Positions 1 through 11,925 of a DNA stretch of 64,000 nt are shown here, piece by piece (within the stretch, counting starts at the first letter, position 1; each line of letters begins with the position of its first letter). This stretch comes from Apostichopus japonicus (taxonomy: Eukaryota; Echinodermata; Holothuroidea; Aspidochirotida; Stichopodidae). The stretch lies in assembly GCF_037975245.1 (NCBI RefSeq), contig NC_092575.1:10758001-10822000 (forward strand). The letters run 5' to 3'. The notes below the pieces were generated by a model. That model saw only the letters and a program-made list of their open reading frames with translations, was not told the DNA's origin and did not search any database. The position numbers and the translations under genes are program-made.

Positions 1-671
1 CAACCCTCCACTTTGTAATTGTGATCAAGATAAAGTTTGCAGCTAACTATTATTACCAAGAAATGGGGTAGGGGGCAGGTAGGCCCTCTCCTATCCTTGA
101 ATAAGCTCTAACAAACCCTGAATCTCACTAGTATTAAACTTTGTATGATACATAAGAACTGAAGCTACATTACAGTTTTACAATAAAAGTATTATAAAGA
201 GTTTATCTTTCATATCCAGAAACACACAGGCTCAATATTTCTAGATTAATGGAATTACATTCTTTTATTTCTTTACTGTCAGATTCCCAGGTTTTTTTTT
301 GGGGGTTCATTTATTATTTTGTTAGGCTGCCGTCTTTCTTTTTACAGGGTCTGTGATCTTTCTTAAACCTGAATATATATTTTTGTTTTTCACTTTTTAC
401 ACAGATGGATACTTAATTTGTATTAATGTAGCTACTAGCTTTTATTTCAAGTAACAATTATTTTTTACATTATAGTTACTAAACAGTACTGTACAATACC
501 AAAATGACAGCAAATTAATCAAAGGAAAGAGAATTTACTCAGATCTTATCATAAATGTAGGTAGATATTATAGAATATAACAATTGAAGTATTTTCAATT
601 TAGTAAATAGGGTACAATTTTGTATTAATAAACTTAACTTCAGTATTGTATACATATATGTCGTACTCACT
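1..671. other. AT-rich intergenic stretch, nothing recognised
   Basis: Low-complexity AT-rich sequence with short homopolymers. I see no supported exon, RNA gene or repeat boundary before the minisatellite. Confidence 0.5.
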
Positions 672-1432
672 GTAGTATACATTCTTCCGCCTGGTGAAGT
701 ATACATTCTTCCAATTGGTGTTAGCATACATTCTTCCAGCTGGTGTAGTATACATTCTTCTGGCTGGTGTAGTATACATTCTTCTGGCTGGTGTAGTATA
801 CATTCTTCCAGCTGCTGTATACATTCTGCCGGTTGGTGAGGTATACATGCTTCCGCCTGGTGCAGTATACATTCCTCCGGCTGGTGTATACACATTCTTC
901 TGGCTGGTGTAGTATACATACTTCCTGCTGTTGCAGTATACATACTTCCTGCTGGTGTAGTATACATTCTTCCTGCTGGTGAAGTATACTTCCAGCTGCT
1001 GTATACATTCTTCCAGCTGGTGTAGTATACATACTTCCTGCTGTTGCAGTATACATTCTTCCTGCTGGTGAAGTATACATTCATCCAGCTGCTGCACATA
1101 TTCTTCCAGCTGCTGTACACATTCTTCCAGCTGTTGTAGTATACATTCTTCCAGCTGATGTAGTATACATGCTTCCAGCTGGTATAGTATACATGCTTCC
1201 AGCTGGTGTAGTATACATTCTTTCTGCTGGTGAAGTATACACGCTTCTGGCTGTTGTAATATACATTCTTCGGGCTCTTGTAGTAAACATTCTGCCGGTT
1301 GGTGAGGTATACATACTTCCCGGCTGGTGTAGTGCACATCCTTCCGTCTGGTGTTGTATACATTCTTCTTGCTGGTGTAGTATACATTCTTGTGGTGTTG
1401 GTATACATTCTTCCGCCTGGTGGTGTAGTAAA
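672..1432. repeat. 24-bp minisatellite (about 31 copies)
   Basis: A tandem array whose core is GTATACATTCTTCC, with a mostly 24-bp unit and some 21- or 27-bp variants. Because 24 is a multiple of 3, several frames on both strands stay open and give octapeptide repeats, such as ILPAGVVY-like on plus and MYTTPAGR-like on minus. Openness on both strands at once argues that this is a property of the repeat and not of a gene. Confidence 0.9.
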
Positions 1433-2551
1433 CTGTTCAGGATGGTTTGTTTGAATACACTGTTCCAGATGGTGGGGAGGGAAGATGTAAGACTAGGTGC
1501 AATGGGTAATGTTTTGTATATAAGTTCCCTATTCCAGTTGCATGTGTAGTCTTCGGGCACACCATGTAAGCCCAGAATCCCGTGCGTGGCATAACATCTA
1601 CAGCGAAAATTTGTGAATAGATAAACTCGAGTTGATGGACTTGTTTGCACAAGAAAAAGAAAAAGAAAAGGAAACATATTCACTAAATATGGCTCTTTCT
1701 TATCCATATTGCTTGACTTGTTATTGAATGTGATGGGGGAATGGAGATAATTGATGTGGGAAGGGATCTGATATTGAGGGAATGTTGGGAGGGGGTGGCG
1801 GTTGGAAGGGGGGGTGGGGTGGTGAAAATAGCTACCTGATTATGCAACTGGTATTCAAGAGATCAGTTTGTTTGTACCTTGGTTTGAGCTAGAATCAAAT
1901 GCCACATGATCAAAAAACATACTATCATAATTATACTTCAATTAAGAAAAAAATGTAATCCTTTAATAGGTCAGAGCAGTTCCATTCCGCATTATTCATG
2001 CATTTTCTATTTTGGTTAATGATTTCTGCACTGATCGAGCAGTCATTTGATAGATTCCCTGAACGAAAACTGGTAAGGTTAATTTGTCTGTCACTTCAAA
2101 AATTCAGTACAGTAACCTCAAGGATGATTAATTTTGTGCTCTTAACAATTGAGTGTTTAAATTCCATTTCAAAGTTGGGGTGGATCCCAGCTGTTTAACC
2201 ATTTTCATTGCTGGGGTACTGTACGTGCTGTATTCCGAAGCCAAAGTAACTTGCATGCCGTTTAATAATGAGTCACGCCGCCTCAGTTTCATTGGACACA
2301 AGCCAAAGAACGGTGTTGAAGCTGCTTCAACTTCGACTTTTTGTATGTATTGATACAAAGTATATGGTAACAGAAAGCTGACTTGGGAAGTCATTATATT
2401 TTGTAAGAACAAGAAATTATTTGGTAAAACTGGATTCATTGAAAGGAGTCAACTCCGAAGTCTAAAGCAGTAAGAACTGTGGGCAATTTGTTTCTCTACA
2501 AATTTGTTTTAATCAATTAAAGATGCAACATTTTTCAAAGAAAGTGATATG
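1433..2551. other. Non-coding stretch, nothing recognised
   Basis: Short open frames on both strands show no domain, no splice context and no repeat partner elsewhere in the window. G-rich tract near 1790-1825. Confidence 0.4.
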
Positions 2552-3570
2552 GTTGAGATGTTGGTGTTTCTGTTATGTAATAACATAGCATCAAATGATG
2601 ATAGTGTTCATGGTATGTAATATTATAACATCTATGTAATGATGGTGTTTCTGTCATATATAATAACATAGCATCTATGATGATAGTGTTCGTGTTATGT
2701 AATATTATAACATCTATGTAATGATGGTGTTTCTGTTATGTAATAACATAGCATCTATGATGGTAGTGTTTGTGTTATGTTTTAACAGCATCTATGATGA
2801 TGGTGTTTCTGTTATGTAAATAACAGCATGTATATGATGATGGTGTTTCTGTTATGTAATATCATAACATCAACGGTGATGGTGTTTGTGTCATATAATA
2901 ACATAGCATGATGGTGTTTTTGGTATATAAATAACACAGCATCTATGTGATGATGGTGTGTTATTTTATATACCAAAACAATAGCATTGCACTGTGATGA
3001 TGGTGTTTATGTTATGTAATAACATAGCATCTATGATGATGGTGTTTCTGTCAGATAATAACATAACATCTATGATGATGGTGTTTCTGTTATGTAATAA
3101 CAAAGCATCTTTGATGATGGTGTTTGTGTCATATAAATAACATAGCATCTGTGATGATGTTGTGTCTGTTATGTAATATCTTATTACTGTGATGATGTTG
3201 TGCCTGTTATGTAATATCTTATTATTGTGATGATGGTGTTTCTGTTATGTAATAACATTGCATCTATGATGATAGTGTTTGTGTCATATAAATAACATAG
3301 CACGATGGTGTTTTTGGTATATAAATAACATAGCATCTATGTGATGATGGTGTTTCTGTTATGTAATAACATAGCACTGTGATGATGGTGTTTTGATTGT
3401 TATAACGTATCATCCATGATGATGGTGTTTGTGTTATGCAATAACAAAGCATTGGTAATTTTGTGTGTATCATGTAATAACATAGCACTGCTATCATGGC
3501 GTTTCTGTTATGTAATCACATATCATCTATGTTAATGGCTTCTCTGTTATGTAATAGCATAGCTTTGTTT
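2552..3570. repeat. ~39-bp minisatellite (about 25 copies)
   Basis: Degenerate tandem units with core GATGATGGTGTTTCTGT followed by GTTATGTAATAAC and CATAGCATCTA. The GTTAT-GTA-ATAAC part is a small inverted repeat in almost every unit. Unit length varies because of small deletions. Confidence 0.88.
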
Positions 3571-4472
3571 TAATTGAAGGCTTTCTGTCAGCATCACAAG
3601 GTAACCTAAATACAAGATTCAAATTATTCTTCAGTCATTATGGTAATTTGTCTTGTGTATAGTAATATACGATATAATAACCCCTTAACTGTCCTGTTTC
3701 CATTTGTGATCTATGCCAATGTACTTAAAATGCGACAAGTGTGAATCGTAATTTTTTTTTTTGTGGGGATGGGGGGGGGGGGGATGGGGATTTTACCTCA
3801 TATACATCCATATAGAATGCATACACCTCGTCCCCGCCCCTTCCAACATATAGGACTGCATACGTATGTTCTCTCCGCATAAAAGTTTGTTTGTAAAGAT
3901 AGTGGAGTTCACACTTGCATGTCACTGGTCTCATACAAAAACGAAAGTAAGGCTGCATGCAAGTCACGTTTCAACAGCTGTTAGATCATAAACTTTAAGA
4001 GGAGAGTAAAAAAGAAGGGGATGGAGGGGGGTGGGTGGGCGAATCTCTCCTACCCCCGTCGTCAGTCGTAGGAGTTTCCATAATTCAACAGTAGGTAACA
4101 CACTACTTGATACTAGCTAAGCGGAACGCCACCATCAGTTGGCGCAGAGCGTACCACGATTTATTTTGCCAAAAAATACTCCTACATCGTCGGAAAATAC
4201 CCTTCCCAGAGTTTCAAGTTGCATTTACACATCGGTTATTTTGACATCTCATGTATTAGGATTTTGACTTTCAATAATTCCAGTAATGCATCAGTATAGC
4301 GGGGGGGGGGGGGGTCTTTTTGGTCGAGGCCCCGGCTTAGCATGGTCTGAGCCCATATGAGTTACGCTACTGGTTGGGAGTTCCTTTGAGTACCAGGGAC
4401 GGATTGGCCTCACTTACTTACTAGTTGCTCGCTGCACGGGTCGGAAACGACAAAAGTGACGGTTTCCATTTT
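3571..4472. other. Intergenic stretch with a decayed dispersed-repeat copy
   Basis: Mostly unrecognised, with poly-G tracts near 3770 and 4300. At about 4117-4235 it carries a diverged copy of the module with GCGCCACC and TTGGCGC arms that recurs at 6967, 8022, 19070 and 37590. Confidence 0.5.
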
Positions 4473-4502
4473 GGTTCCTTGCTTTTTGCAAAGCAAGGAA
4501 CC
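4473..4502. repeat. Perfect 13-bp inverted repeat (hairpin)
   Basis: Arms GGTTCCTTGCTTT and AAAGCAAGGAACC are exact reverse complements around a 4-nt loop. A GT-rich microsatellite follows directly (about 4519-4558). It looks like part of a dispersed repeat; no function is assigned. Confidence 0.75.
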
Positions 4503-4518
4503 TATGCGTTCAACTTGG

Positions 4519-4558
4519 CGTGTGTGTGCGTATGTGCGCGTGTGTGTATGTATGTGTG
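4519..4558. repeat. GT-rich microsatellite
   Basis: Alternating GT/GC/AT dinucleotides just downstream of the 4473-4502 hairpin. Confidence 0.75.
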
Positions 4559-5282
4559 AATGCACCTCACCCAGAATGTCAGGACCGGTGCTGGGAAACA
4601 CACCTTAAAGGGCAGGACATTTTGAAAAGACAGGACCGAAAACCCGGTCCTGGGATTTTCTTTGTCTTATAGCCATCATCATGCTGCCCTCTTTCTTCTC
4701 TCAAAGTTTGAAGATGGTCCTGTCTTTGCTTATAGTATGCATACGGTCTTTTTTCAGCATAGTTAAATTAAAAACACACATTGACCTTGACATGCAACTT
4801 TAATGAATGCTGCCCTCGGTCCTGAAATTAAAACACACCTCTTCCATAACACAGGTATGAAAGTATATTGCCTACAATATGGGGACCATAGAAATTCTTC
4901 AGGACTAACATATTGTGTTTCAACAGGACCAGCCATGCATGATCATTAATTAAATAGAGAAGATGATGACAACTAAATTAGGCATCAATATTCGAAGAAC
5001 TTCCAAATCAGACTTTGAGACAAGTAAAAGTTATTTGAAAAACCAATGTGCCACCTACTAACATAGAATGGAAATATACAAACAGAATTAATTAAATAAG
5101 GGCATTGACGAGCAAGTTACAGACGAATTTTGCATGATATAAAGACGGTGATTTTTCTTCCAACAAATATTTTTGATTTGCATGTAACCATGTTAAATGG
5201 TTTGGGTATTTTCCCACTATATTTCCAACACCTACAGAATGTATCTACATTTAAAAAGAATGTTACCGTAGGACTTTTTAAT
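4559..5282. other. Non-coding stretch, nothing recognised
   Basis: AT-rich, with no domain-bearing ORF and no repeat partner noticed in the window. Confidence 0.4.
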
Positions 5283-5755
5283 AATAATAATAATAAATAC
5301 TACTTATAAAGCGCATCCCAAAAATCTCGAAGCGCTGTACAGAGAAAAGAAAGTCAAAAAAACAGATAAACCAGGCTAAGAAACCAAAAGATGCAAACTC
5401 AAAAAGATACGAAATACAATATACAGATAAAACAGCTAAGAGGATAAGACTATAGTAACCTACAAAAATAAAACAGGCTAAAAATCAAACAAGTAACCAT
5501 ATAAAAAGAAGCAAAATACTGTGACAGTTAAAAACAGCTAAAAAGGTAAGTTTTCAAATCTTTCTTAAAACGGTTAAGATGAGGTGCTTCACGAAGGTCC
5601 CTAGGCAAATTGTTCCAGACTTCGGGAGCTGCAGCGCTGAAACATCTGTCTCCGTAGAATCTAGTGTTGCACCTGCGAGGACGACAAAGAAGGGTTTCGG
5701 ACGACGAGCGGAGAACATGGAAAAGGATTTTCCTTATGCTTGGATATAGAGAGTT
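5283..5755 (-). mobile_element. LINE 3' end (5'-truncated non-LTR retrotransposon)
   Basis: Read on the minus strand, the reverse-transcriptase C-terminus ends with a stop at 5528-5530. A short 3' UTR follows (5298-5527), containing the motif complementary to AAGCGCATCCCAAAAATC, and a (TTA)n tail at 5283-5297. This is the expected layout of a 5'-truncated LINE. The visible peptide includes FYGDRCFSAAAPEVWNNLP and ends KKDLKTYLFSCF, matching the conserved GDR-F-A-P-WN-LP tail of CR1/jockey/L2-type RT proteins. Confidence 0.75.
5528..5755 (-). pseudogene. Reverse transcriptase C-terminal fragment
   Basis: About 75 codons open to a stop at 5528-5530 on the minus strand. The order is LRSSSETLL, then RFYGDRCFSAAAPEVWNNLP, then LREAPHLNRFKKDLKTYLF. 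This is the post-thumb tail of a non-LTR RT; the catalytic core is absent. An orphan fragment of a mobile element, not a host gene. Confidence 0.7.
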
Positions 5756-6116
5756 AATGCCTATGAATAATGGTATATTATATAAATTAATAAGAATATG
5801 TAGACAATCAAGACCGGTGACCTTTCTAACATTAAGTCAATTTCAATGTATTTTTGAAATAGTTTTTTTGTGAAGCATAGCATCATTAGAATAGAAATAC
5901 GTGAAGAAAAGAGTTATGTGAAGGATTGCTTTCCTTAACTATTTTAAAACGACTAACACAACTAACCTAATAAAACTACTATATATATATTATTTTCGAC
6001 AGGTTTGCTTGTTTTTCAATATATGTCTTAAACTTAAAGAACAATTTTAGCCGTTGTCAGAATATCTCAGTCCTTTATTTAAGTAAGCTAGGGAGCATTA
6101 TGAGTTTTAAATCGGT

Positions 6117-6600
6117 GCATGTTTGAAAATTGAAATAAGACCGGGTAAATAACCCATTTTAAGTTCAAGTAACTCCAAATGACGATAAGGTACCTACAAT
6201 TCGAAGACCGATAAACACAAATGTCATTAGCCGTGTATATAATCAGGGGACCGAATAGTCAAGCATTCTTAACAAATGAGAGGTTCTGTACAAACAGGGA
6301 TATCAAATGTTTTCACCCCCCCCCCCAATTCCCAAAAGAAATGTATAATATAACCTATTAACCTATTATCCATGATCGCGTTTGGGAGAATTACCGGCAA
6401 ATTTCGTAGAAGTAGAACAATTTATTTCACATTGACAAACAACGCAGCGAATCCAAAAAGTAGTACAGGATATTTATGTTTCCTTCATTTTCTGACAGTA
6501 TTTCATACTTACATCCCTTTTCTCATTCTGTTCTTTTGTGGACCGGTCGATTTTAATCAACTGGAATTTATTTAACCCTGAAGATCGGTTTTTACATGTT
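6117..6600. repeat. Dispersed repeat, copy 1
   Basis: Shares the blocks GGTACCTACAATTCGAAGAC (about 6188), ATGATCGCGTTTGGGA-like (about 6370) and the segment around ACCGGTCGATTTTAATC (about 6541) with copies at 6838-6921/8390-8800 and 8826-8965. No coding signal. Confidence 0.7.
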
Positions 6601-6837
6601 TTTTGCAAAGTGAACTGAAACCAACTATGTTCTGTGACGTTCAACTTTTATTGATTGATCAGAAAAAGTATGTACCGTCTTCAAACAAAATTTGTAACTT
6701 GAAACAGCAAAACCTAATAAAATAATATCTGTGCTCTTCATGTATTCAGATTTAATCTCAAGTCTCCCTTTCAGTAGCCTAGGCTACGAAACATATTACA
6801 AGAAAAAATCCCAAATAATACAAATAATGAGATCAGA

Positions 6838-6921
6838 TTGGTGCTTGTTTGAATCTGTAATAGAAAAGGCTGATTGGCTCATTTGAAGTTCAAGTATAAC
6901 TCCAAATAACGATACGGTACC
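6838..6921. repeat. Dispersed repeat, copy 2, left part
   Basis: Matches the start of copies 1 and 3 up to GGTACC, where the 6922-8389 element interrupts it. The sequence resumes at 8390. Confidence 0.7.
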
Positions 6922-8389
6922 CAGGGGCGTATCCAGGATTTTCTAACCCGGGGGGCGCGAATTACTATCTAAGCGGAGCGCCACCATCAGTTGGCGCGCA
7001 GCGTACAAGAAAATTTCTGGTTTTGATACCACCTAGATCACCAGAAATGGCACTTCTCGGGCTTGAAAATGACCAACCAGATGTACACTTTTTGCCTGAG
7101 AACCAAGTATTTCCCGATAGTTATTTTCCATCCAAAACCTTTTTGAAGATTGTCACCAGTCACAAATCATGTTCGACCTCATCGCATGTCCTGTGGATCA
7201 TTGCTTTTTATAGGTGATTCTACGTCGCGGCCCACAATATCCGTCAGGCCCACTTTTCAAGGTTCCAAGCCCATTATTTGTTCAGAATTTGAAAATTCAC
7301 ATTTCTCGTGAATAAACTCACTTCAAAACATACCCATAATGTTGCACAAAATTTCATCTATGGCAAACCAATATAGAAAAACCTCCTTGAACCCCTAACA
7401 GACCGGTCAAAATTGTACGAGTAGAGGGAAGTATGATGAAGAATGTTGGTGAGGAAATTTTCGAAAATTCAGACACAGTTAATTTATTGGTGTAGAAATA
7501 TTGCAACCTCTTATAACGGCTATTATAAAACTTGGTTGAAGGAAATGAAAAAATAGCAGATATTTCCGAAACCGAACACTACACACATAGGCGTAGGAGG
7601 CGGGGGGGGGGGCTGCAGCCCCTAATTCGCCATTTCTAATGTAAAAGAGAGTTTTGACATAATTGGACCTCCATGCCTTTTTCTCCATCTACATAAGACA
7701 TTTCGTTGTTTACATTAGCATCCCGCGGTACACTGCGCAACTTTCACGGACCGTACGGTACACGATGGCATGCGATGTAGGGTAAATAACCGATGCTTGT
7801 TTATATGATATTGACCATAACATGTTGAACGCGCGCGGAGCGCGCAAAAAAATTTGGTTATTTTTTTCGGGCAAGTCGGACAATTTTGAGGCTGTTCATC
7901 CTGGAACGCCATTTTCATGCTCACTGATATGATGTGATATCTGCTGCGGTTGCTTTACAAATTCGAACAGGCGCGTAGCGAGGAATTTGCCAAGGGAGGG
8001 GCGAAGCCTGTAGGCAAATAATCTAAGCGTAGCGCCACCATAAGTTGGCGCGAAGCGTTCAAGAAAATTTTGGCCGAACATGCCTCCCAGATCACTGGAA
8101 ATGGCACTACCCAGGACCATTTGTTGGCGCGAAGCGTACAAGTAAATTTTGGCCGAAAATGCCTCCCAGATCGCTGGAAACGACACTTCCCAGGCCTTGT
8201 AAGTTGCATCTAAGCACTTTCTATTTTGAAATTACTGGCGATATCATAAAAAAAATATGCTGAAGGGGGGGGGGGGGCGGTCTCCTCTTTTTTCCCCTCT
8301 TTTTTCCTTTTTCTTCTCTTTTTTTTTTCTCTCCTCTTTTTCTTACCCGGGGGGCGCGCTCCCCCAACACCCCCCTGGATACGCGCCTG
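6922..8389. mobile_element. Non-autonomous DNA transposon, 5-bp target duplication (hAT5-like?)
   Basis: Left end CAGGGGCGTATCCAGG and right end CCTGGATACGCGCCTG are near-perfect inverted repeats. The flanks carry GTACC at 6917-6921 and at 8390-8394. Removing the element plus one GTACC restores the uninterrupted sequence seen in the other two copies of the host repeat (6187 and 8895). Inside are two copies of the GCGCCACC/TTGGCGC module (6967, 8022) and no transposase. hAT-like ends with a 5-bp duplication suggest the hAT5 group described from sea urchin; that family assignment is inference. Confidence 0.75.
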
Positions 8390-8800
8390 GTACCTACAAT
8401 TCGAAGACCGATAAACACACATTTCATTGGCCGTGTATATAATCAGTGGACCGAATAGTCAAGCATTATTAACATGGGAGAGATTCTCCACAAAAAGGGT
8501 TATCAAATGTTTTCATCTCCCCCTCCCACCCCGCCCCCCCTACACCCGCCAAAAAAATAATTAGTAGAAATAATATAACCTATTATCTATGGTTGCGTTT
8601 GGGATAATTTCCAGCAAATTTCGTAGGAGTAGAGTGATTCACATGGACAAAAAACGCAGAGACTAAAGAAAGTAGCATAGGCTATTTATGTTGTCTTCGT
8701 TTTCTGACAGTATTCTGTTCACAGAGCGAAAACCTTTCATCCCTTTCGCATTATGTTCTTTTGTGAACCGGTCGATTTTAATCAACTGGAATTTATTGAG
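8390..8800. repeat. Dispersed repeat, copy 2, right part
   Basis: Continues the repeat broken at 6921, again with the blocks TACAATTCGAAGACCG, ATGGTTGCGTTTGGGAT and ACCGGTCGATTTTAATC. Confidence 0.7.
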
Positions 8801-8825
8801 CTGCATTCAGATTCAATTTGAATTC

Positions 8826-8965
8826 AGATTTGTTTGAATCTGTGATAGAAACGGCTGATTGACCCATTTTAAGTTCAAATAACTCTAAAGAACGATACAG
8901 TACCTACAATTCGAAGACCGATAAACACAAATTTCATTGGCCGTGTTTATAATCAGGGGACCGAA
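8826..8965. repeat. Dispersed repeat, copy 3 (truncated)
   Basis: Matches copies 1 and 2 through GTACCTACAATTCGAAGAC and the following CCGAATAG block. It is cut where the BEL/Pao remnant begins. Confidence 0.65.
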
Positions 8966-9206
8966 TAGCCAAGCCTCTCCAATTTGAAAAACGTTCAAAG
9001 CGATGAGCACCTAAAACAACATTTGATGTTTTTGTGAGCATGGTAGTGACGGCAAGTCGAATTTCAGAATCCGCTACAGGTTGCACAAGGTCATAGTTGT
9101 TCACCTCAAGCAGTTCTTGGCGGGACAGAAACCCCGGGCCTGTAAACCACATACTATCGTGAAGCTCATGTGCTGCAATGGATCTAGAGGCCAAGTCTGC
9201 AGGATT
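8934..9206 (-). pseudogene. BEL/Pao retrotransposon polyprotein fragment
   Basis: The minus-strand frame contains NPADLASRSIAAHELHDSMW, then FTGPGFLS and a tail with RF-RFSNW. The N-P-A-D-L-A-S-R and W-x-G-P-x-F-L motifs are characteristic of the region between RNase H and integrase in Pao/BEL polyproteins. About 80 codons remain, with no RT, protease or integrase core nearby and no LTRs seen. A degenerate insertion remnant. Confidence 0.7.
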
Positions 9207-9240
9207 TTTTTAGTAGCAACGTAACACCGCTGTTCTGGAC

Positions 9241-9392
<152 letters not shown>

Positions 9393-9486
9393 CAATGACA
9401 CAACATCTTTTGTTAAACAGAGTAAAACAGAGTTCTGGATGAAAGACAAATAATAAATTTAGGTGAGTTCTGGATGAAAGACAAAT

Positions 9487-10483
9487 CATTTATTTGTTCC
9501 ATGTTCAATTTTTTCAAACCCACACTCTATGAGAGGTGACGCAAACACCTCTTTTCAAATCAATAGGAGTAGGAAATTGAAGTTTTATTCCGTTCGTTTA
9601 TATTTTTCTTATAGAGATCTAATATACAACTGTCATGGTTCAGTAACGTATCGGCAAATGAAATGAGAAGGAGGGGCGGCGGTGAAAGGAAAGTAGCTAC
9701 GACCTTGAAAGGGACTAGCTATTGTCTCCTATAACTTATGCTTTATAGAGATTTTAGTTACTGATAGAGTCGACCATGTCAGAGTGTTGACAAAATATAC
9801 ACGCAAATACCGCAGTTTCAGAGGATCAATAAACACAACAAGTCACTGCGGGCTAAACAAAGTCTGGTAGTTGACGAATTCCCGATCCCCGTGTTTCCCA
9901 AATCTACTTGCATAAACTCAAAACCCTATGAATTATGTTTCGAGTTTCGAATTACTGTGCTATTTCTAGCCATTCAGATTCCTAAATAAGATCACATGTA
10001 GTTAACGTGTTTGACTTAATAAGTATTGTCCCTTCCTCATTCAAAAAGGTCTTGAAATTGTTTGTTGAAATGATAGGCCCCATCCCAGTTCATAATCGTC
10101 TGCATAGAATTTAGTTGTAAAGGGAGACAACTTACAGCAAGAACTCTCTTGCGAGCATAATCGTAAGCGACCTTTTGTGAATAAGAAGATTTCACGGAAT
10201 CCGTTTTACTTTTACTGCTTGCTTCGAAGTCATCGATCGTATCGGGGCATTAGCCTATTGTACATTTACGTCTTGAAAGGCAACGACATTCTTACTGCTT
10301 GCTGCAACGTAAACAAAGACATTGAAGGGTAGGCTTCTTGTTAATAAAGATATTCAGATCCGTTGTTCTAATGAGAGTAAAACAGGATTAATATAGATTT
10401 CGTTGAAGGCAGTGTCATTCACTGTTACCAATAGATTGTATCCAACCAATAATACCAATTTAACCTGTTTTAAAGTTAACTTG
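9487..10483. other. Non-coding stretch, nothing recognised
   Basis: No domain-bearing ORF, repeat partner or RNA gene was recognised here. Confidence 0.35.
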
Positions 10484-10556
10484 TCAAATTGCTCAGATGG
10501 TAGAGCAGTGGACTGGTAACCCGATGAAACTGAGTTCGAATCCATCAATGGTTAAT
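10484..10556 (+). repeat. tRNA-like sequence, probable SINE head or tRNA pseudogene
   Basis: It has an A-box (TTGCTCAGATGG), a pairing D-stem GCTC...GAGC and a B-box AGTTCGAATCC at tRNA-like spacing. The T stem and acceptor arm do not pair, so I do not call a functional tRNA. The downstream 10557-10990 segment may be the SINE body. Confidence 0.5.
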
Positions 10557-11570
10557 TATACACGTTATAAATTTCTTTTTCTCTTTCAGTAGTCGACGCT
10601 GAAGTCTTGATATATTAATTCAACCACATAATTTACTAGCTGATGTGGTGGCCGATGCTGTTAAGAGGGTGACGAAAGACTCATTCCTCGTCGGTCGTGT
10701 AAATCGTGGCTAGGGTTCAAGACAGGCCTCTGGCAATAATACCTTTGGCTGTAGGTATGGTACTTTTTGTGGCCTAGGATCCCGTACCATGTCTCCCTTG
10801 TTGTCGCAAAAGAACCCGGGAGGATGCGCAGAGGGTCGGTCAAATCGACCAGAAGCGTACTAGGTGGCGTGCGTGAATCCTTGCCTTTGGCCAGAGGTGG
10901 TGACATCTCTGCGACCGGCATGCTTGCAGCCACCGTCCACTGAAAACGTGGCCTGATGAGGCGCTATTCTCCTAAAAGTGAATCTACGGATGCCTTTAAG
11001 AGCCATATAATTATTTTATATTAAAAAAACACCCTGTTTCAAACTAGCGCCATCGAATTCCCTAAAAGCCCCTTTTTCTTGTCACTCTGAAGGTGGAATG
11101 AATTTTATCGTAATGGGTTATTTGTGGTAAGCCAAGCAATTAAACTCATTGTTGGGTATAAATGTGTTGGCAAAGATTTACCCAACCTACACCAAAACAA
11201 GCATTATATTCGTTGCAATGCCAGAGACATACAAGCCAGCAAGACCATGGGATACCATTTTAATATACATAGAATTCAATCTATATCACTTTTGCAAGAA
11301 GACCAAAGTATACCAGTGTCAATATGCATGGTCCCATTATAAGCAACAGTGTTGTAGCAATTCTCATACCGGATAGTAGTAGTAGTGATTTTATGAACTT
11401 TGTTTGAGATTCACAAAAAAAAAATATACCCCATATTGTGTTTTGATAACTTAAGGAACCAAATTAACTTTGATATGACGTGGACCGTTAAAAACCACTG
11501 CTCTCGGTCTAGCTAGGGTTGTATAGCACATTTACTTATTTTTTGTTTGTTTTCTTGGAATGACCATTTA
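10557..11570. other. Intergenic stretch; GC-richer block at 10620-10960
   Basis: The GC-richer block is open for about 90 codons on minus (10661-10933) without a recognised domain; it may be repeat body. A CTGATGAG motif at about 10954 was considered as a hammerhead ribozyme and rejected. Confidence 0.3.
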
Positions 11571-11925
11571 AACAGTTGAGGTTCACTAGTTAAAGTGACT
11601 GGACCTTTTAGTTTAGTACACATCCCATCAGACTAGTTCCTCAGTTGCAATACAAAAATCAAAGGGAGAAATTAAGATGATATGGTCTCAAATGACATGG
11701 TTATAATTTATTACCAATTTGTTAAGGACACATGCTGTTGAATGTCATCCAAGGGTGCTCTGTTGCGTATATGAAATTTAGCGAACATATTTTCTGGTTG
11801 ACCTTAAGAAACAACGGATTAACATTAACTATAAGAACTGCAATGAGGAGCCGACGTCACCCTCAAGTTAGCCTAGTAAACGAATATTCCAGAAATTTAG
11901 TATATTTAACGATGCATATCTTGAA
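11571..11925. repeat. Dispersed repeat pair, copy 1
   Basis: Shares a long diverged similarity with 14587-14943: AGTTAAAGTGACTGGAC near the start, AATGTCATCCAA in the middle and GCAATGAGGA before a GACGTCA block near the end. No coding signal is shared. Confidence 0.7.

Noticed and set aside
8210-8442. Lys/Glu-rich ORF on minus and its partners
   Set aside because: Produced by a C/T homopurine-homopyrimidine tract inside the 6922-8389 transposon.
10484-10556. Functional tRNA gene
   Set aside because: Pol III boxes are present, but T-stem and acceptor stems do not pair; better explained as a SINE head or pseudogene.
10930-10985. Hammerhead-ribozyme-like CTGATGAG with a GCCAC/GTGGC stem
   Set aside because: The required CGAAA box is missing (CCTAAAAG instead) and no NUH cleavage triplet sits next to the stem.
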